From Thalassoglobus neptunius (GTDB taxonomy: Bacteria > Planctomycetota > Planctomycetia > Planctomycetales > Planctomycetaceae), in the NCBI RefSeq assembly GCF_007859735.1, contig NZ_SIHI01000007.1, forward strand, positions 40,855 through 104,854: DNA of 64,000 nt. Reading direction: 5' to 3'. Positions 47,911 through 56,714 of the stretch are shown here, piece after piece (position 1 is the stretch's first letter; each line of letters begins with the position of its first letter). The notes under the pieces are model-generated. The model ran no database searches. It was not told the DNA's origin and worked only from the letters and a program-made list of their open reading frames with translations. A program made the position numbers and the translations under genes.

Positions 47911-48378
47911 GTGGGAACACTGGCAATCATCCTTCAAGTTCTGCTCTTGCTGACAGGAATTTTCCTGATGATCATCATCCTGCTCCAACGGGGCCGAGGT
48001 GGTGGACTGGCGGGAGCATTTGGAGGAATGGGCGGGCAAAGCGCATTCGGAACCAAAGCTGGCGACGTTTTCACCTGGATTACCGTCGTCACAGCGGCTG
48101 TCTGGGTTCTTCTCGCCGGAATCGGTGGTTGCGCAATGCGTCAATCGGGAACCGGATACGCAGAAAAGCAGTTTGCCAGTGGAGCAGCTGATGATGACGC
48201 TTCGCTGACAACCGGCGATGCCGCAGGAGATGCCGCGAGCGACGACAATGCTGACGAAGAGGCAACTCCAGCTGTCGAGACCATCGAAGTCGAAACCGAA
48301 TCGACAAAACCTTCGGATAACTCCTCAGAAGATTCTTCGAACGCTGACGATTCGACGACAGGGGCACCGTCCGAGTAA
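47911..48378 (+). CDS. secG: Preprotein translocase subunit SecG with acidic tail
   Basis: 155 residues from the GTG at 47911, which has GGAAG at good spacing and fits the family start ([19 protein letters not shown]). SecG is an accessory subunit of the SecYEG channel with two membrane helices (about 2-22 and 52-72); the conserved [12 protein letters not shown] cytoplasmic loop is between them. Most SecG proteins end near residue 110 or before; this one carries an extra acidic, low-complexity tail of about 70 residues (many Asp, Glu, Ser and Thr). The longer frame to 47812 is not needed. Confidence 0.92.
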   Translation: MGTLAIILQVLLLLTGIFLMIIILLQRGRGGGLAGAFGGMGGQSAFGTKAGDVFTWITVVTAAVWVLLAGIGGCAMRQSGTGYAEKQFASGAADDDASLTTGDAAGDAASDDNADEEATPAVETIEVETESTKPSDNSSEDSSNADDSTTGAPSE

Positions 48379-48507
48379 CACTTTCGCAGTGATCGATCGC
48401 TTTTCCTGCGAGAGCACTTCCCCTTCCGCAAAAACCTCTGGGGCAGTCTGGCCTGAGTCTTCACCCGTTTCGGCTGAAGCGGACTCCCCGAACTGAAAAC
48501 ATTCACC

Positions 48508-49389
48508 GTGTTGCTGAGTATGACTGGCCATGGGGAAGCCCGTGGACACAACGAAAGAGTCAGTCTGACCGTCGAGGTCAGAAGCGTCAACAATCGACAC
48601 CTGAAGGTGGCGGTCCGCTGCCCTGTTGCGTTTTTATCGCTTGAATCTCGAGTCGAGAAACTCGTTCGCGAACGAGTCGCCCGGGGAACGGTGTCCGTTT
48701 CGATTAATGTTCGGCTCATTGAAGAGAGACCCGCTGTCGAAATGAATCGCCTTGCGATTCAGGAGTACTGGCGACAACTCAGTGAAATCGCGACTGCCCT
48801 CAATGTTGAGCCCCCGACGGAACTGACACCTCTGCTGAGTCTGCCGGGAATTGTTGAAGAACGAACCGACCGCACCGTCGAAGAATCGGACTGGCCCCTC
48901 TTTGAATCTGTGCTGGGCGAAGCACTCGACACCCTCGAAACCTTTCGACGGGAAGAGGGCGAATCGATGCGTTCCGAAATGCAGGATCTAGCGAATTCGA
49001 TTCGCGAGAATCTCACCGTCATCGAACGCCACGCTCCGGATGTTGTCGTCAACTATCGTGAACGACTCACCCAGCGAATCAGCGATTTGCTCGAAGGGAG
49101 TCAGGCTGAGGTCGACTCCAACGACCTCATTCGTGAAGTCAGCATCTTCGCCGATCGCTGCGACATCACCGAAGAAGTTACTCGGTTGCGGTCCCATTTG
49201 AATCAGTACGACACGCTGATCGAATCCGAAGGTTCTTCCGGCCGTAAGCTCGATTTTCTCGGCCAGGAGATGTTTCGCGAACTCAATACCATCGGCTCCA
49301 AAGCCAACGACGTCCGAATTTCGCATCTGATCGTGGACATGAAAGCCTGTATCGAGAAGATGCGCGAAATCGTTCAGAACATCGAATAG
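48508..49389 (+). CDS. yicC: YicC family endoribonuclease
   Basis: 293 residues from a GTG. YicC proteins are bacterial endoribonucleases linked to RNA turnover. Starts LLSMTGHGEARG then EVRSVNNRHLKVAVRCP, and ends with the family's C-terminal helix bundle (ADRCDITEEVTRLRSHLNQYDTLIE, then KLDFLGQEMFRELNTIGSKANDV), which carries the DUF1732 signature. Third in the tpiA-secG-yicC run; gmk, often next, is replaced here by a VOC gene. Confidence 0.95.
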   Translation: MLLSMTGHGEARGHNERVSLTVEVRSVNNRHLKVAVRCPVAFLSLESRVEKLVRERVARGTVSVSINVRLIEERPAVEMNRLAIQEYWRQLSEIATALNVEPPTELTPLLSLPGIVEERTDRTVEESDWPLFESVLGEALDTLETFRREEGESMRSEMQDLANSIRENLTVIERHAPDVVVNYRERLTQRISDLLEGSQAEVDSNDLIREVSIFADRCDITEEVTRLRSHLNQYDTLIESEGSSGRKLDFLGQEMFRELNTIGSKANDVRISHLIVDMKACIEKMREIVQNIE

Positions 49390-49453
49390 CGGCAAACCTC
49401 GTCCTGCGACCACTGAACACTCACTCCACTCCGCGAATGAGAGGGGCCCTGAG

Positions 49454-49861
49454 ATGCCCAATAGCCCGATCACAGTCAAGCGAATCGACCACGTCACACT
49501 GGTGGTCAAAAACCTCAACGTCTCACGGAGCTTCTACGTCGACTTACTCGGAATGGAAGAAGTCAGCCGCCCGGGCTTTCGATTTCCCGGAATGTGGTTT
49601 CAAGCGGGGACCACACAAATCCACCTGATCGAGGAACACGCGGAATCCGGACCATCCCAAACATCGGTCCCGGAAAACTGTACGATCAGCCGAACGCACC
49701 ACTTCGCATTCGAAGTCGATAATGCTCATGAGTCCGCAGAAGTTCTGAAGTCTCAGGGGATCGAAATTCAAGCGGGGCCCAAATCTCGACCGGATGGGCC
49801 GACTCAGCTATACATTTTCGATCCCGACTCAAATTTGGTTGAGTTGTTCAGCTATTCTTGA
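49454..49861 (+). CDS. VOC superfamily (glyoxalase/dioxygenase-like) protein
   Basis: 135 residues. One vicinal-oxygen-chelate unit with two beta-alpha-beta motifs: IDHVTLVVKNLNVSRSFYVDLLGM gives the first metal ligand His, HHFAFEVDN a second, and FDPDSNLVELFSYS the C-terminal Glu. Small single-unit VOC proteins include lyases, epimerases and resistance proteins. Follows yicC by 64 bases in the same direction. Substrate unknown. Confidence 0.88.
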   Translation: MPNSPITVKRIDHVTLVVKNLNVSRSFYVDLLGMEEVSRPGFRFPGMWFQAGTTQIHLIEEHAESGPSQTSVPENCTISRTHHFAFEVDNAHESAEVLKSQGIEIQAGPKSRPDGPTQLYIFDPDSNLVELFSYS

Positions 49862-50058
49862 TTCTGACGGTGGCAACGGCCGCGAGTCTTGTAGGTCCAA
49901 TTCAATCAACAGATTTTTGAGTTTTGACGGGACGAAAATTTCTGTTGAACTGGCTCTTATCATTTGTGCGAGACTATAGTTATGCTGAGTTTCCGGTCGC
50001 TCATGCGCGGAAACGGTAGAGCGGACGCAGAAATGCCGTTCCCAGTCGTCAAGTCTGT

Positions 50059-50274
50059 ATGCCGAATCGAGCCCCCACAATGCAGGAATTGCCCAAACGA
50101 GTTGTCGTCGCTTCAATGATCGTGGCTGGATTGGTCGCGGTGGCAGCAATCTCGGATATGGTTCTCGGAATCCCGTTTTCCGGCGAACACACATTCATGA
50201 TGGACATCATGTTCCTCATCTGTGCAGCCATCGTCGGCTATATGGGATGGGACGCCTTTAGAGAAATGAAGTAG
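50059..50274 (+). CDS. Small two-helix membrane protein
   Basis: 71 residues (64 if translation begins at the ATG at 50080). Two hydrophobic segments (about 16-34 and 45-63) around a short polar turn (PFSGEHTF), ending in WDAFREMK. No family I can name. Seven bases separate it from a second tiny membrane-protein gene, so the two are probably translated from one mRNA. Confidence 0.6.
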   Translation: MPNRAPTMQELPKRVVVASMIVAGLVAVAAISDMVLGIPFSGEHTFMMDIMFLICAAIVGYMGWDAFREMK

Positions 50275-50281
50275 GCAAACA

Positions 50282-50428
50282 GTGCACCCGATTCTGTTCG
50301 CTCTCACGTGCCTCGCGCTTCCCGTGATCTGGGGAGTCATCGTGCATCGTGTCTTCGACCTTATCGAAAAGAAGCTCTCCCGGGGGACGGAACGAAGCGA
50401 AAGCAAGTTCCCCGACTATCAGATTTAG
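50282..50428 (+). CDS. 48-residue membrane microprotein
   Basis: A GTG-started frame, too short for normal ORF cut-offs: it begins MHPILFALTCLALPVIWG, continues VIVHRVFDLIEKKLSRG and ends KFPDYQI. One hydrophobic helix (about 3-22) followed by an amphipathic basic part. Short proteins with this MHP-hydrophobic-W layout are, from memory, common in planctomycetes. The only possible ribosome site is weak (GTAGG). It lies seven bases after the 71-residue membrane protein gene. Confidence 0.55.
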   Translation: MHPILFALTCLALPVIWGVIVHRVFDLIEKKLSRGTERSESKFPDYQI

Positions 50429-50820
50429 GCGGGCAGATTCTGCAGCCAAGTCTCACGGGTATGTCTACGGGTAGATTTGACAGCTACGCTCAACGTCCGG
50501 ACATAGAGCAATTCAGGCGTCTCTGCTGCATCAAGTGCTGAATCAAGCGATTCATGGAACGGGCCCCCTATCAAGACTTCGTTGCCCGGATTGCATTCTC
50601 ATCGTTGAGCGCGTCTTCTCATCGCTCAAATTTTGCTCAGCGAAACATCGCGCCCGAGCATCGCACAACCTTCCGACTTGAAAGAGCTTGCGAATCTCTG
50701 CCGGACCTGTTGTCGCACCGTTTCTTGAGAACAATCATCGTTGTGCAGGTAATTGTGAACGGTCGACGTTGAACAAATTTCGTGATCGGTCATCATTGAG
50801 CCAGCTCGCCAGAACCAAAT
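50429..50820 (+). other. 392-bp intergenic region before TauE/SafE gene
   Basis: No gene, strong hairpin or clear promoter recognised. Confidence 0.35.
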
Positions 50821-51693
50821 TTGCTGAGAGATACGAACAGGCCGACTGTGGAGTGGATTGTCGCGATCGTTGTTTCCTTTGGAGTCGGAACCCTGTCCGC
50901 CATCTTTGGTGTTGGGGGAGGCTTCATTCTTGTTCCGGTTCTGACAACAATCCTCGACTACCCAACCCCGATCATCGTGGGATCGACTGTCTGTTACGTC
51001 CTCGGACCAGCGACGACGTCGATGCTCTATCGGCAGACAGAACTTCTTGACTGGCGGCTACCACTCATCGTGGCTGGCGGGTTGTTCACGGGAGTTCTTC
51101 TCGGAAGCAACACGCTGAACCGGGTTGCCAATTCATCGTCGGGACAGGGAGGAGCCGAGTCGGTTGTTCTCGGGACCTACCTCGTTTTGTTGACGATTCT
51201 GGGGTTCTTCTCGCTTTGGGAAACAGAACGTGCTTTGCAATTTCGCCCTGTCCCTCGTGGATGGTTGAAAGGCATCTCGATTCCTCCCATTGTCACACTT
51301 CCCGAGTGGAATCGTCAGAAGATGTCGATTCCGGTACTGGCCTGGTTTGGAGTCATTGTCGGTTTTCTGTCGGGGCTGTTGGGCATCAGCGGGGGACTTC
51401 TGGTCGTTCCCGGGTTTCTGTATCTGTTCGGTTTACCCGCTCAAGCGACCGTCGCAAGCTCGATGGTTGTGGTCTGGATTGTGTCGGCTCAGTCCACATT
51501 CGCTCATGCTTTGTCAGGAAATATTGATCTCCAACTCGTAGCTGCCCTGCTCACGGGAGGAACCATCGGAGCACGGGTTGGTTCCAGCCTGGGACAACGG
51601 CTCGGCTCCCAGCAACTCCGCAGAAATTTCGGAATTCTGGCTCTTACGACCGCCATTCTTGTCGGCTTGAGACTGTTATTTACAGAGAACTAA
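50821..51693 (+). CDS. TauE/SafE family sulfite/organosulfonate exporter
   Basis: 290 residues from a TTG. Eight or so membrane helices in two halves, each starting with the family's glycine-rich motif: GVGTLSAIFGVGGGFILVPVLT in the first and GFLSGLLGISGGLLVVPGFLYLFGLP in the second. The family exports sulfite, sulfoacetate or related anions, or takes up organic acids in some members. Inner membrane. No sulfonate genes touch it, so the cargo is inferred only from family. Confidence 0.9.
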   Translation: MLRDTNRPTVEWIVAIVVSFGVGTLSAIFGVGGGFILVPVLTTILDYPTPIIVGSTVCYVLGPATTSMLYRQTELLDWRLPLIVAGGLFTGVLLGSNTLNRVANSSSGQGGAESVVLGTYLVLLTILGFFSLWETERALQFRPVPRGWLKGISIPPIVTLPEWNRQKMSIPVLAWFGVIVGFLSGLLGISGGLLVVPGFLYLFGLPAQATVASSMVVVWIVSAQSTFAHALSGNIDLQLVAALLTGGTIGARVGSSLGQRLGSQQLRRNFGILALTTAILVGLRLLFTEN

Positions 51694-51860
51694 CACGCAT
51701 TTCTCGGGGCCCCATTTCCTCAAGAAATTCCGGTGAAGCGAAGTGATCGCCTGAAAAGTACCTTGACGAGAACGCCGAAAACATAGACAAATTGGAGGCG
51801 TTCACATTTGATGAAATCTCACAACGAGAATTTCATCTCCTTGACGAAGGTGGAGGCTCG

Positions 51861-53201
51861 ATGATGGCAGAACGCAGGGATGCGGTTCCTAAGCTCTTTG
51901 TCCTTGATACGAATGTCATCCTTCACGACTCCTCGTGCCTGACTCAATTTGAAGAAAACGATATCGCCCTGCCGATCACAGTTCTCGAAGAACTGGATCA
52001 ATTCAAAAAAGGCAGCGGAGATATCCACTTCCATGCTCGAGAGTTTCTTCGATCGCTGGACGAACTCACCGGCGATGTGATGTGTGCCGAAGGGGCGTCG
52101 ATTGGCCCATCGCTCGGAAACATCCGAGTCCTGCTCGGCGAGCCGATGAATCCACGGCTCAAAGAACTTCTCATTAGCGACTCGCCAGACCATCGAATTC
52201 TCAATGCTGCCTTGTCGCTTCAGGCTTCAGAACCACACCGACAGGTCGTCCTCATCTCCAAGGATTCCAACCTTCGGCTGAAAGCCAAAGCCTTCGAGAT
52301 GCCCGCTCAGGACTACCACACAGACAAAGTCGCCAGCGTCGATTCGCTGTACTCCGGAACTCGCACCGTGTGCAATCTTCCCGGGGCGCTGATCGACCGG
52401 TTCTATGAAACCCCGGGAGAAGTCGATCTCGCCGACATTCCTGAACTTTCGAATCCGATCTCCAACGAGAACTTCGTTTTGAAGAATGGCTCAAAGTCGG
52501 CACTTGTGCGTCGACCGGGATTGAGTCCGTTCTTGACCCGCATTCCCAAACCGTCTGCCTACGGGATCACCGCACGCAACGCGGAACAGGCCTTCGCACT
52601 GTCTGCCCTGCTCGATGATTCGATCAAGCTCGTCACGATCACCGGAAAGGCTGGCTCGGGAAAAACGATTCTTGCACTGGCTGCGGGACTGGAATGTCGA
52701 AAAGAGTATCGGCAGATTCTCCTCAGCCGTCCGACGGTTCCGCTCAGCAACCGCGACCTCGGATTTCTTCCCGGAGACATTTCCGCGAAGCTCGATCCAT
52801 ACATGCAACCGCTGTTCGACAATCTCTCTGTCATTCGGCAAGAGAATGGAGGAGGCGATAGCGGGGACAAAATCCAGGAACTGCTTGAACGACAAAAACT
52901 CGAAATCACGCCCCTTGCCTACATCCGTGGACGAAGCCTCCAGCGCGTTTTCTTCATCGTCGATGAAGCCCAGAACCTCACGCCGCACGAGATCAAAACG
53001 ATCATTACCCGCTCAGGAGAAGGGACGAAGATTATTCTGACCGGTGACATTCGACAGATCGATCACCCCTACCTCGATTCTCGCTCCAATGGCCTGACCT
53101 ATCTGATCAATCGCATGATTGATCAGCCGATCTACGCACACATCAGCTTGCAAAAGAGTGAACGATCAGAACTCGCCGAACTCGCCAGCGATCTTCTGTA
53201 A
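51861..53201 (+). CDS. PIN domain plus PhoH family ATPase
   Basis: 446 residues from the ATG at 51861 (GGAGG just upstream; ATG at 51864 equally possible). The first 150 residues are a PIN nuclease domain ([25 protein letters not shown] with acidic metal ligands). Residues about 235-440 are a PhoH P-loop ATPase: [14 protein letters not shown], Walker A GKAGSGKT, Walker [15 protein letters not shown], then [24 protein letters not shown]-PhoH (PhoH2) proteins unwind and cut RNA. The domain pair is complete here. Confidence 0.93.
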   Translation: MMAERRDAVPKLFVLDTNVILHDSSCLTQFEENDIALPITVLEELDQFKKGSGDIHFHAREFLRSLDELTGDVMCAEGASIGPSLGNIRVLLGEPMNPRLKELLISDSPDHRILNAALSLQASEPHRQVVLISKDSNLRLKAKAFEMPAQDYHTDKVASVDSLYSGTRTVCNLPGALIDRFYETPGEVDLADIPELSNPISNENFVLKNGSKSALVRRPGLSPFLTRIPKPSAYGITARNAEQAFALSALLDDSIKLVTITGKAGSGKTILALAAGLECRKEYRQILLSRPTVPLSNRDLGFLPGDISAKLDPYMQPLFDNLSVIRQENGGGDSGDKIQELLERQKLEITPLAYIRGRSLQRVFFIVDEAQNLTPHEIKTIITRSGEGTKIILTGDIRQIDHPYLDSRSNGLTYLINRMIDQPIYAHISLQKSERSELAELASDLL

Positions 53202-53321
53202 GTCATCCCTGTTGCTGACTCCCGGCAATTTCCGCGAGCCAGCAGTCCGCGTTTGAAAGAAGAATCTCTCTCATTCGAAAGACTCAATCTCCTGCAGGGA
53301 CTGAGCAACGATGAGAATGGA

Positions 53322-54344
53322 CTAAATCTCGTCAATCTCGGTTTCGCGGAGAAACTTGGCTGCGTTTTCAGGCGCAACGGTGTTGATGTAGAACCCGCTG
53401 CCCCACTCGAACCCGGCAACTCGACTCAACCTCGGAAAGAGTTCGATATGCCAGCGATAGTGTGGGAGATCCTGGCTGGAAAACGGAGCGGAGTGGATGA
53501 CGTAGTTGTACGGCGGATCGTCGAGGCCCAATTCCATCTTCGTCAGGACGGTTTTCATCACGTTGCCAAGATCTTCGACCATGGGCTTGGTGATGCTTTC
53601 GTAGTGGCTAGACTGCTGCCTCGGAAGAATCCAGGTTTCGAAGGGAAATCGACTCGCAAACGGGCAGAAGACAACGAAGTGCTCGCTTTCCAGCACGATG
53701 CGGCTCTCAGTCGCCAGCTCCTGCTGAATCATATCTGCAAAGATGCATCGGCCGCGGTAGTCGTAGAATGACTTTGATCCATTCAGCTCTTCCTGAATGG
53801 TCACAGGGACGATCGGGCTGACGATGAGTTGTGAGTGCGAGTGGTCCAGCGACGCTCCAGCTCGCGCTCCCTTGTTCTTGAAAATCAGACCGTGCACCAG
53901 TCGCATGTCGCGTTTCAGATCGACGAGTCGGTCGTGATAGACCCAGAGTACTTCTCGAATATTCTCGACGCTGAGCCGGGACATATTCATTTCACGATGG
54001 GGACACTCGACGATTACTTCGTGAGCGCCGATCGCGTTCATCATGTCGTAGATGCCAACGCCGCGTTTATCGAGATCGCCGTCAATCGTTACTGCAGGGA
54101 ATTTGTTGGGAACGACACGAACTCGCCAGCCGGGCTCGTTGGGGCCTCCGGAATTGCGATAGGCGAGGATTTCGGGTGTTGTCGCATCTTCGTTTCCCTC
54201 CAGAAAGGGATCAAACCCATCCGTCGACAGTTCGCTTTCTTCAGAAACTCCCTGGGGGCGAGCGAGTCGGTCCGGGGCGATAATGACCCACCTTCCAACG
54301 ATCGGGTCCTTACGAAGTTCCTGCATGGTTTTTGGCTCGGCCAT
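53322..54344 (-). CDS. galT: Galactose-1-phosphate uridylyltransferase
   Basis: 340 residues from the ATG at 54344, which has AAAGGA eight bases upstream; the frame runs to 54383. HIT-superfamily enzyme of the Leloir pathway that swaps UMP between glucose-1-P and galactose-1-P, cytoplasmic. Visible: [29 protein letters not shown], the catalytic HSHSQ motif ([12 protein letters not shown]; most enzymes have HPHxQ) and [22 protein letters not shown]. No galK or galE nearby. The Ser in the HxH motif is typical of a subgroup and the catalytic His is kept. Confidence 0.9.
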   Translation of the reverse strand: MAEPKTMQELRKDPIVGRWVIIAPDRLARPQGVSEESELSTDGFDPFLEGNEDATTPEILAYRNSGGPNEPGWRVRVVPNKFPAVTIDGDLDKRGVGIYDMMNAIGAHEVIVECPHREMNMSRLSVENIREVLWVYHDRLVDLKRDMRLVHGLIFKNKGARAGASLDHSHSQLIVSPIVPVTIQEELNGSKSFYDYRGRCIFADMIQQELATESRIVLESEHFVVFCPFASRFPFETWILPRQQSSHYESITKPMVEDLGNVMKTVLTKMELGLDDPPYNYVIHSAPFSSQDLPHYRWHIELFPRLSRVAGFEWGSGFYINTVAPENAAKFLRETEIDEI

Positions 54345-54503
54345 GACGTGCATCCTTTGAAGATCATTCTCTGCTGCGCTCAACGCAGCTTATCGTCCAA
54401 CGAGCACCACAGAAACCGTGGAACGGGAGCAAACATGGAAACGATCCCCCCCCTCGCGGCAGGCGAGACGCATTTCATTTCTCCCGACCAGAAAGCAAAC
54501 TGG

Positions 54504-54542
54504 CAAAGAAAACGGGACGCACTCAATAGCTGAGAGCGTCCC
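54504..54542 (-). terminator. Rho-independent terminator after small cytochrome gene
   Basis: On the minus strand GGGACGC (54536-54542) pairs with GCGTCCC (54514-54520), the loop adding a short inner stem, followed by GTTTTCTTTG. It lies 47 bases beyond the stop. Confidence 0.85.
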
Positions 54543-54588
54543 GAGATCGACATGAGTGCAAATGACGTCAAGATGACGTCATGAGCCA

Positions 54589-54939
54589 TTATTCAGCAGC
54601 TGGTGGCAGTTTGCCTTTGTCGAGCAAATCGCCGAAAGTGCCGTCGTCGCCGTTTCTGGCTTTTGCAGCTTCTCCAAGAGCTTCTGCAATTTTGTCAGCA
54701 TCTTTGACGTTCTTTTCGCCAAGAGCTTTTCCGAGTGCTTTCCCGTAGTCGCTGACGACTTTCTTGTTCTTGCCACGTTCGCCATGACAAACACCGCATT
54801 TCAGCTCTTTTGCTTCAGCGATATCGTACTTGACAAGGAAACCTTTCAAGTACTGAGGTCGAGCTTCAGCTTGCTTCGGAGCAGCCGCAAACAATCCAAT
54901 CACTCCGAAAAGAGCCACAAATGTCAACGCCTTCTTCAT
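54589..54939 (-). CDS. Small secreted mono-haem c-type cytochrome-like protein
   Basis: 116 residues with a strong ribosome site (GGAGGAAT). Signal peptide MKKALTFVALFGVIGLFAAA; the mature part holds one haem c site, CGVCH (Cys48, Cys51, His52), followed by a Lys/Ala-rich helical region (KALGKALGEKNVKDADKIAEALG). No obvious distal Met ligand in the usual place. Small periplasmic electron carriers of this form occur widely in planctomycetes. Own terminator; probably monocistronic and well expressed. Confidence 0.85.
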   Translation of the reverse strand: MKKALTFVALFGVIGLFAAAPKQAEARPQYLKGFLVKYDIAEAKELKCGVCHGERGKNKKVVSDYGKALGKALGEKNVKDADKIAEALGEAAKARNGDDGTFGDLLDKGKLPPAAE

Positions 54940-55583
54940 TCAAATTCCTCCAAACTTCATGAGTTGCAAATCGACGGTGTAATCTTCGGCAATTGGCATG
55001 GAATGCCGCCAAATCGATTGTCAAAAGTAGGTGCAGTCCTTCAACACGGCACCGTCCAGAGCTAAAGATTAGACTTGCGCTATCTGTCCGTGTCAACACT
55101 CTTCACCGAGATGTGAATGCGCCGAAAGAGTCCTCAATTGCCTGATCGGTCCAATTCGCACAATCGGGACACCTCAAAAGCCGCATTCATTTACGGAGAA
55201 CAGCATCGAACGGAATCCTCTCTGAGTGCATGCAAATACGGCGCCGGTCATGGAAGAACGCCCGGTCTGAGCCAATTGCAACTCCATTCCAACTCCTGGA
55301 ATTCATTCCCGATGATTCCCTGAGCGGCCCATTCCGTTTCGAAAATCACTCAGAGATCGGTTCTGAGATCCTTCTTCCAATCTGTTCGTCTGCCTCGAAC
55401 ACACCGTTTCGACGAAGCAATCAAGCCCCTCATTGTCGGTCAGGCGCAGGATCTTTAGAATCCGGCTTACCCTTGGGATGACGTTTCGGAATTGCTTACG
55501 AGCTTTCCGGGGCGCCAACCACTGAATAGAACACGACTTCGGAAAGTCGATGAGAGTGAGCCCCGCGCACGAAGGAGGTGCAG
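54940..55583. other. 644-bp divergent region
   Basis: Between the small cytochrome (-) and the PAP-phosphatase-like gene (+). Its right end carries an excellent ribosome site (AAGGAGGT). No other element recognised. Confidence 0.45.
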
Positions 55584-56591
55584 ATGTCGCAGATTTATGA
55601 AGCCGAATTACAAACTGCAATTGAAGCCGTTCGCAAGGCCTCACAGATCTGTCGATCCGTTCAAGGAAGAATCGATGGGGAGAAGATGGACAAAGCTGAT
55701 CGTTCACCTGTGACGATTGCGGACTACGCAAGCCAGGCGATCATCTGTTCCACAATTCGAGCCAGTTTTCCCGAAGAGCTGATCGTTGCCGAAGAAGATG
55801 CACGAGATTTGCGCACCGGCGAGTGCTCTCCGTTCCTTGATCAGATTGTTGAAGAACTGAAAGCGGTCGAGGAATCTCCCACCGCAGAACAGACTCTGGA
55901 TTGGATCGACTTCGGAAATCACTCCGGCGGAACCTCTCGTTTCTGGACGCTCGACCCAATTGACGGGACGAAAGGCTTCCTGCGAAAAGAACAGTACGCA
56001 ATCTCTCTGGCCCTGATCGTCGACGGAGAGATTCAAGTCGCTGCCCTGGCATGCCCGAACCTGCGAGCCACTGACGCCTGGGACAACGCTCGTGGAGTCA
56101 TCTTCACAGCCGTTCGCGGAATGGGCGCCCGATTGTGTCCGCTCGATCTCCCGGATGTCACTCCGCATTCTGTTCGAGTTTCCGGTACGCGAACAGCTTC
56201 CGCAGCAAGGATGTGTGAGTCTGTGGAGTCGGGACATAGTTCTCACGACTGGTCATCACGGATTCTCAGTGCGATCGGCTCAACATCCGAAGCGGTCCGG
56301 CTCGACAGCCAAGCTAAATATGGGGTTCTCGCTCGCGGAGAAGCGGATGTCTATCTGAGACTTCCGGTCCGGAAGGATTACTCGGAAAAGATCTGGGACC
56401 ACGCTGGCGGAGTGCTCGTTGTTGAGGAAGCTGGGGGGAAGGTCACCGACATTGATGGCAACCCACTCGACTTTTCGCTGGGAACGACTCTCAAATCGAA
56501 TCGAGGAGTTGTTGCGACGAACGGACTTCTTCATGATGGCATTCTCGCCGCCGTTCAATCGAGTTCGGAAGCTCCGACAGCAGAAGCATAA
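55584..56591 (+). CDS. 3'(2'),5'-bisphosphate nucleotidase-like phosphatase (Hal2/CysQ type)
   Basis: 335 residues from the ATG at 55584 (AAGGAGGT upstream). IMPase superfamily: VTIADYASQAI, acidic EEDARDL, FWTLDPIDGTKGFLR and the late WDHAGGVLVVEEAGG. The KGFLR extension after the DPIDGT core and the length match PAP phosphatases, which clear 3'-phosphoadenosine 5'-phosphate made in sulfate assimilation and sulfotransfer. The SLC13/TrkA-C permease gene follows 123 bases downstream, supporting a sulfur role. Distinct from the smaller IMPase at 6.6 kb. Confidence 0.88.
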   Translation: MSQIYEAELQTAIEAVRKASQICRSVQGRIDGEKMDKADRSPVTIADYASQAIICSTIRASFPEELIVAEEDARDLRTGECSPFLDQIVEELKAVEESPTAEQTLDWIDFGNHSGGTSRFWTLDPIDGTKGFLRKEQYAISLALIVDGEIQVAALACPNLRATDAWDNARGVIFTAVRGMGARLCPLDLPDVTPHSVRVSGTRTASAARMCESVESGHSSHDWSSRILSAIGSTSEAVRLDSQAKYGVLARGEADVYLRLPVRKDYSEKIWDHAGGVLVVEEAGGKVTDIDGNPLDFSLGTTLKSNRGVVATNGLLHDGILAAVQSSSEAPTAEA

Positions 56592-56714
56592 ACCTTTCAG
56601 ACATTCGGTGCAGACCGGCTGAATGACGATTCTGCTCGCGGCTCGCATGCCTTCGTAAACGTCGAAGGTATTCGCGAGTCAGCCCTGACTGTTCCCCGTT
56701 CACATTCCCCTGCT

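Noticed and set aside
53835..54533. 232-residue plus-strand open frame opposite galT
   Set aside because: Antisense shadow of a clear galT gene.
54435..54533. 32-residue plus-strand frame (METIPPLAAGE start)
   Set aside because: It overlaps a strong minus-strand terminator and no homologue is known to me; coding is not supported.
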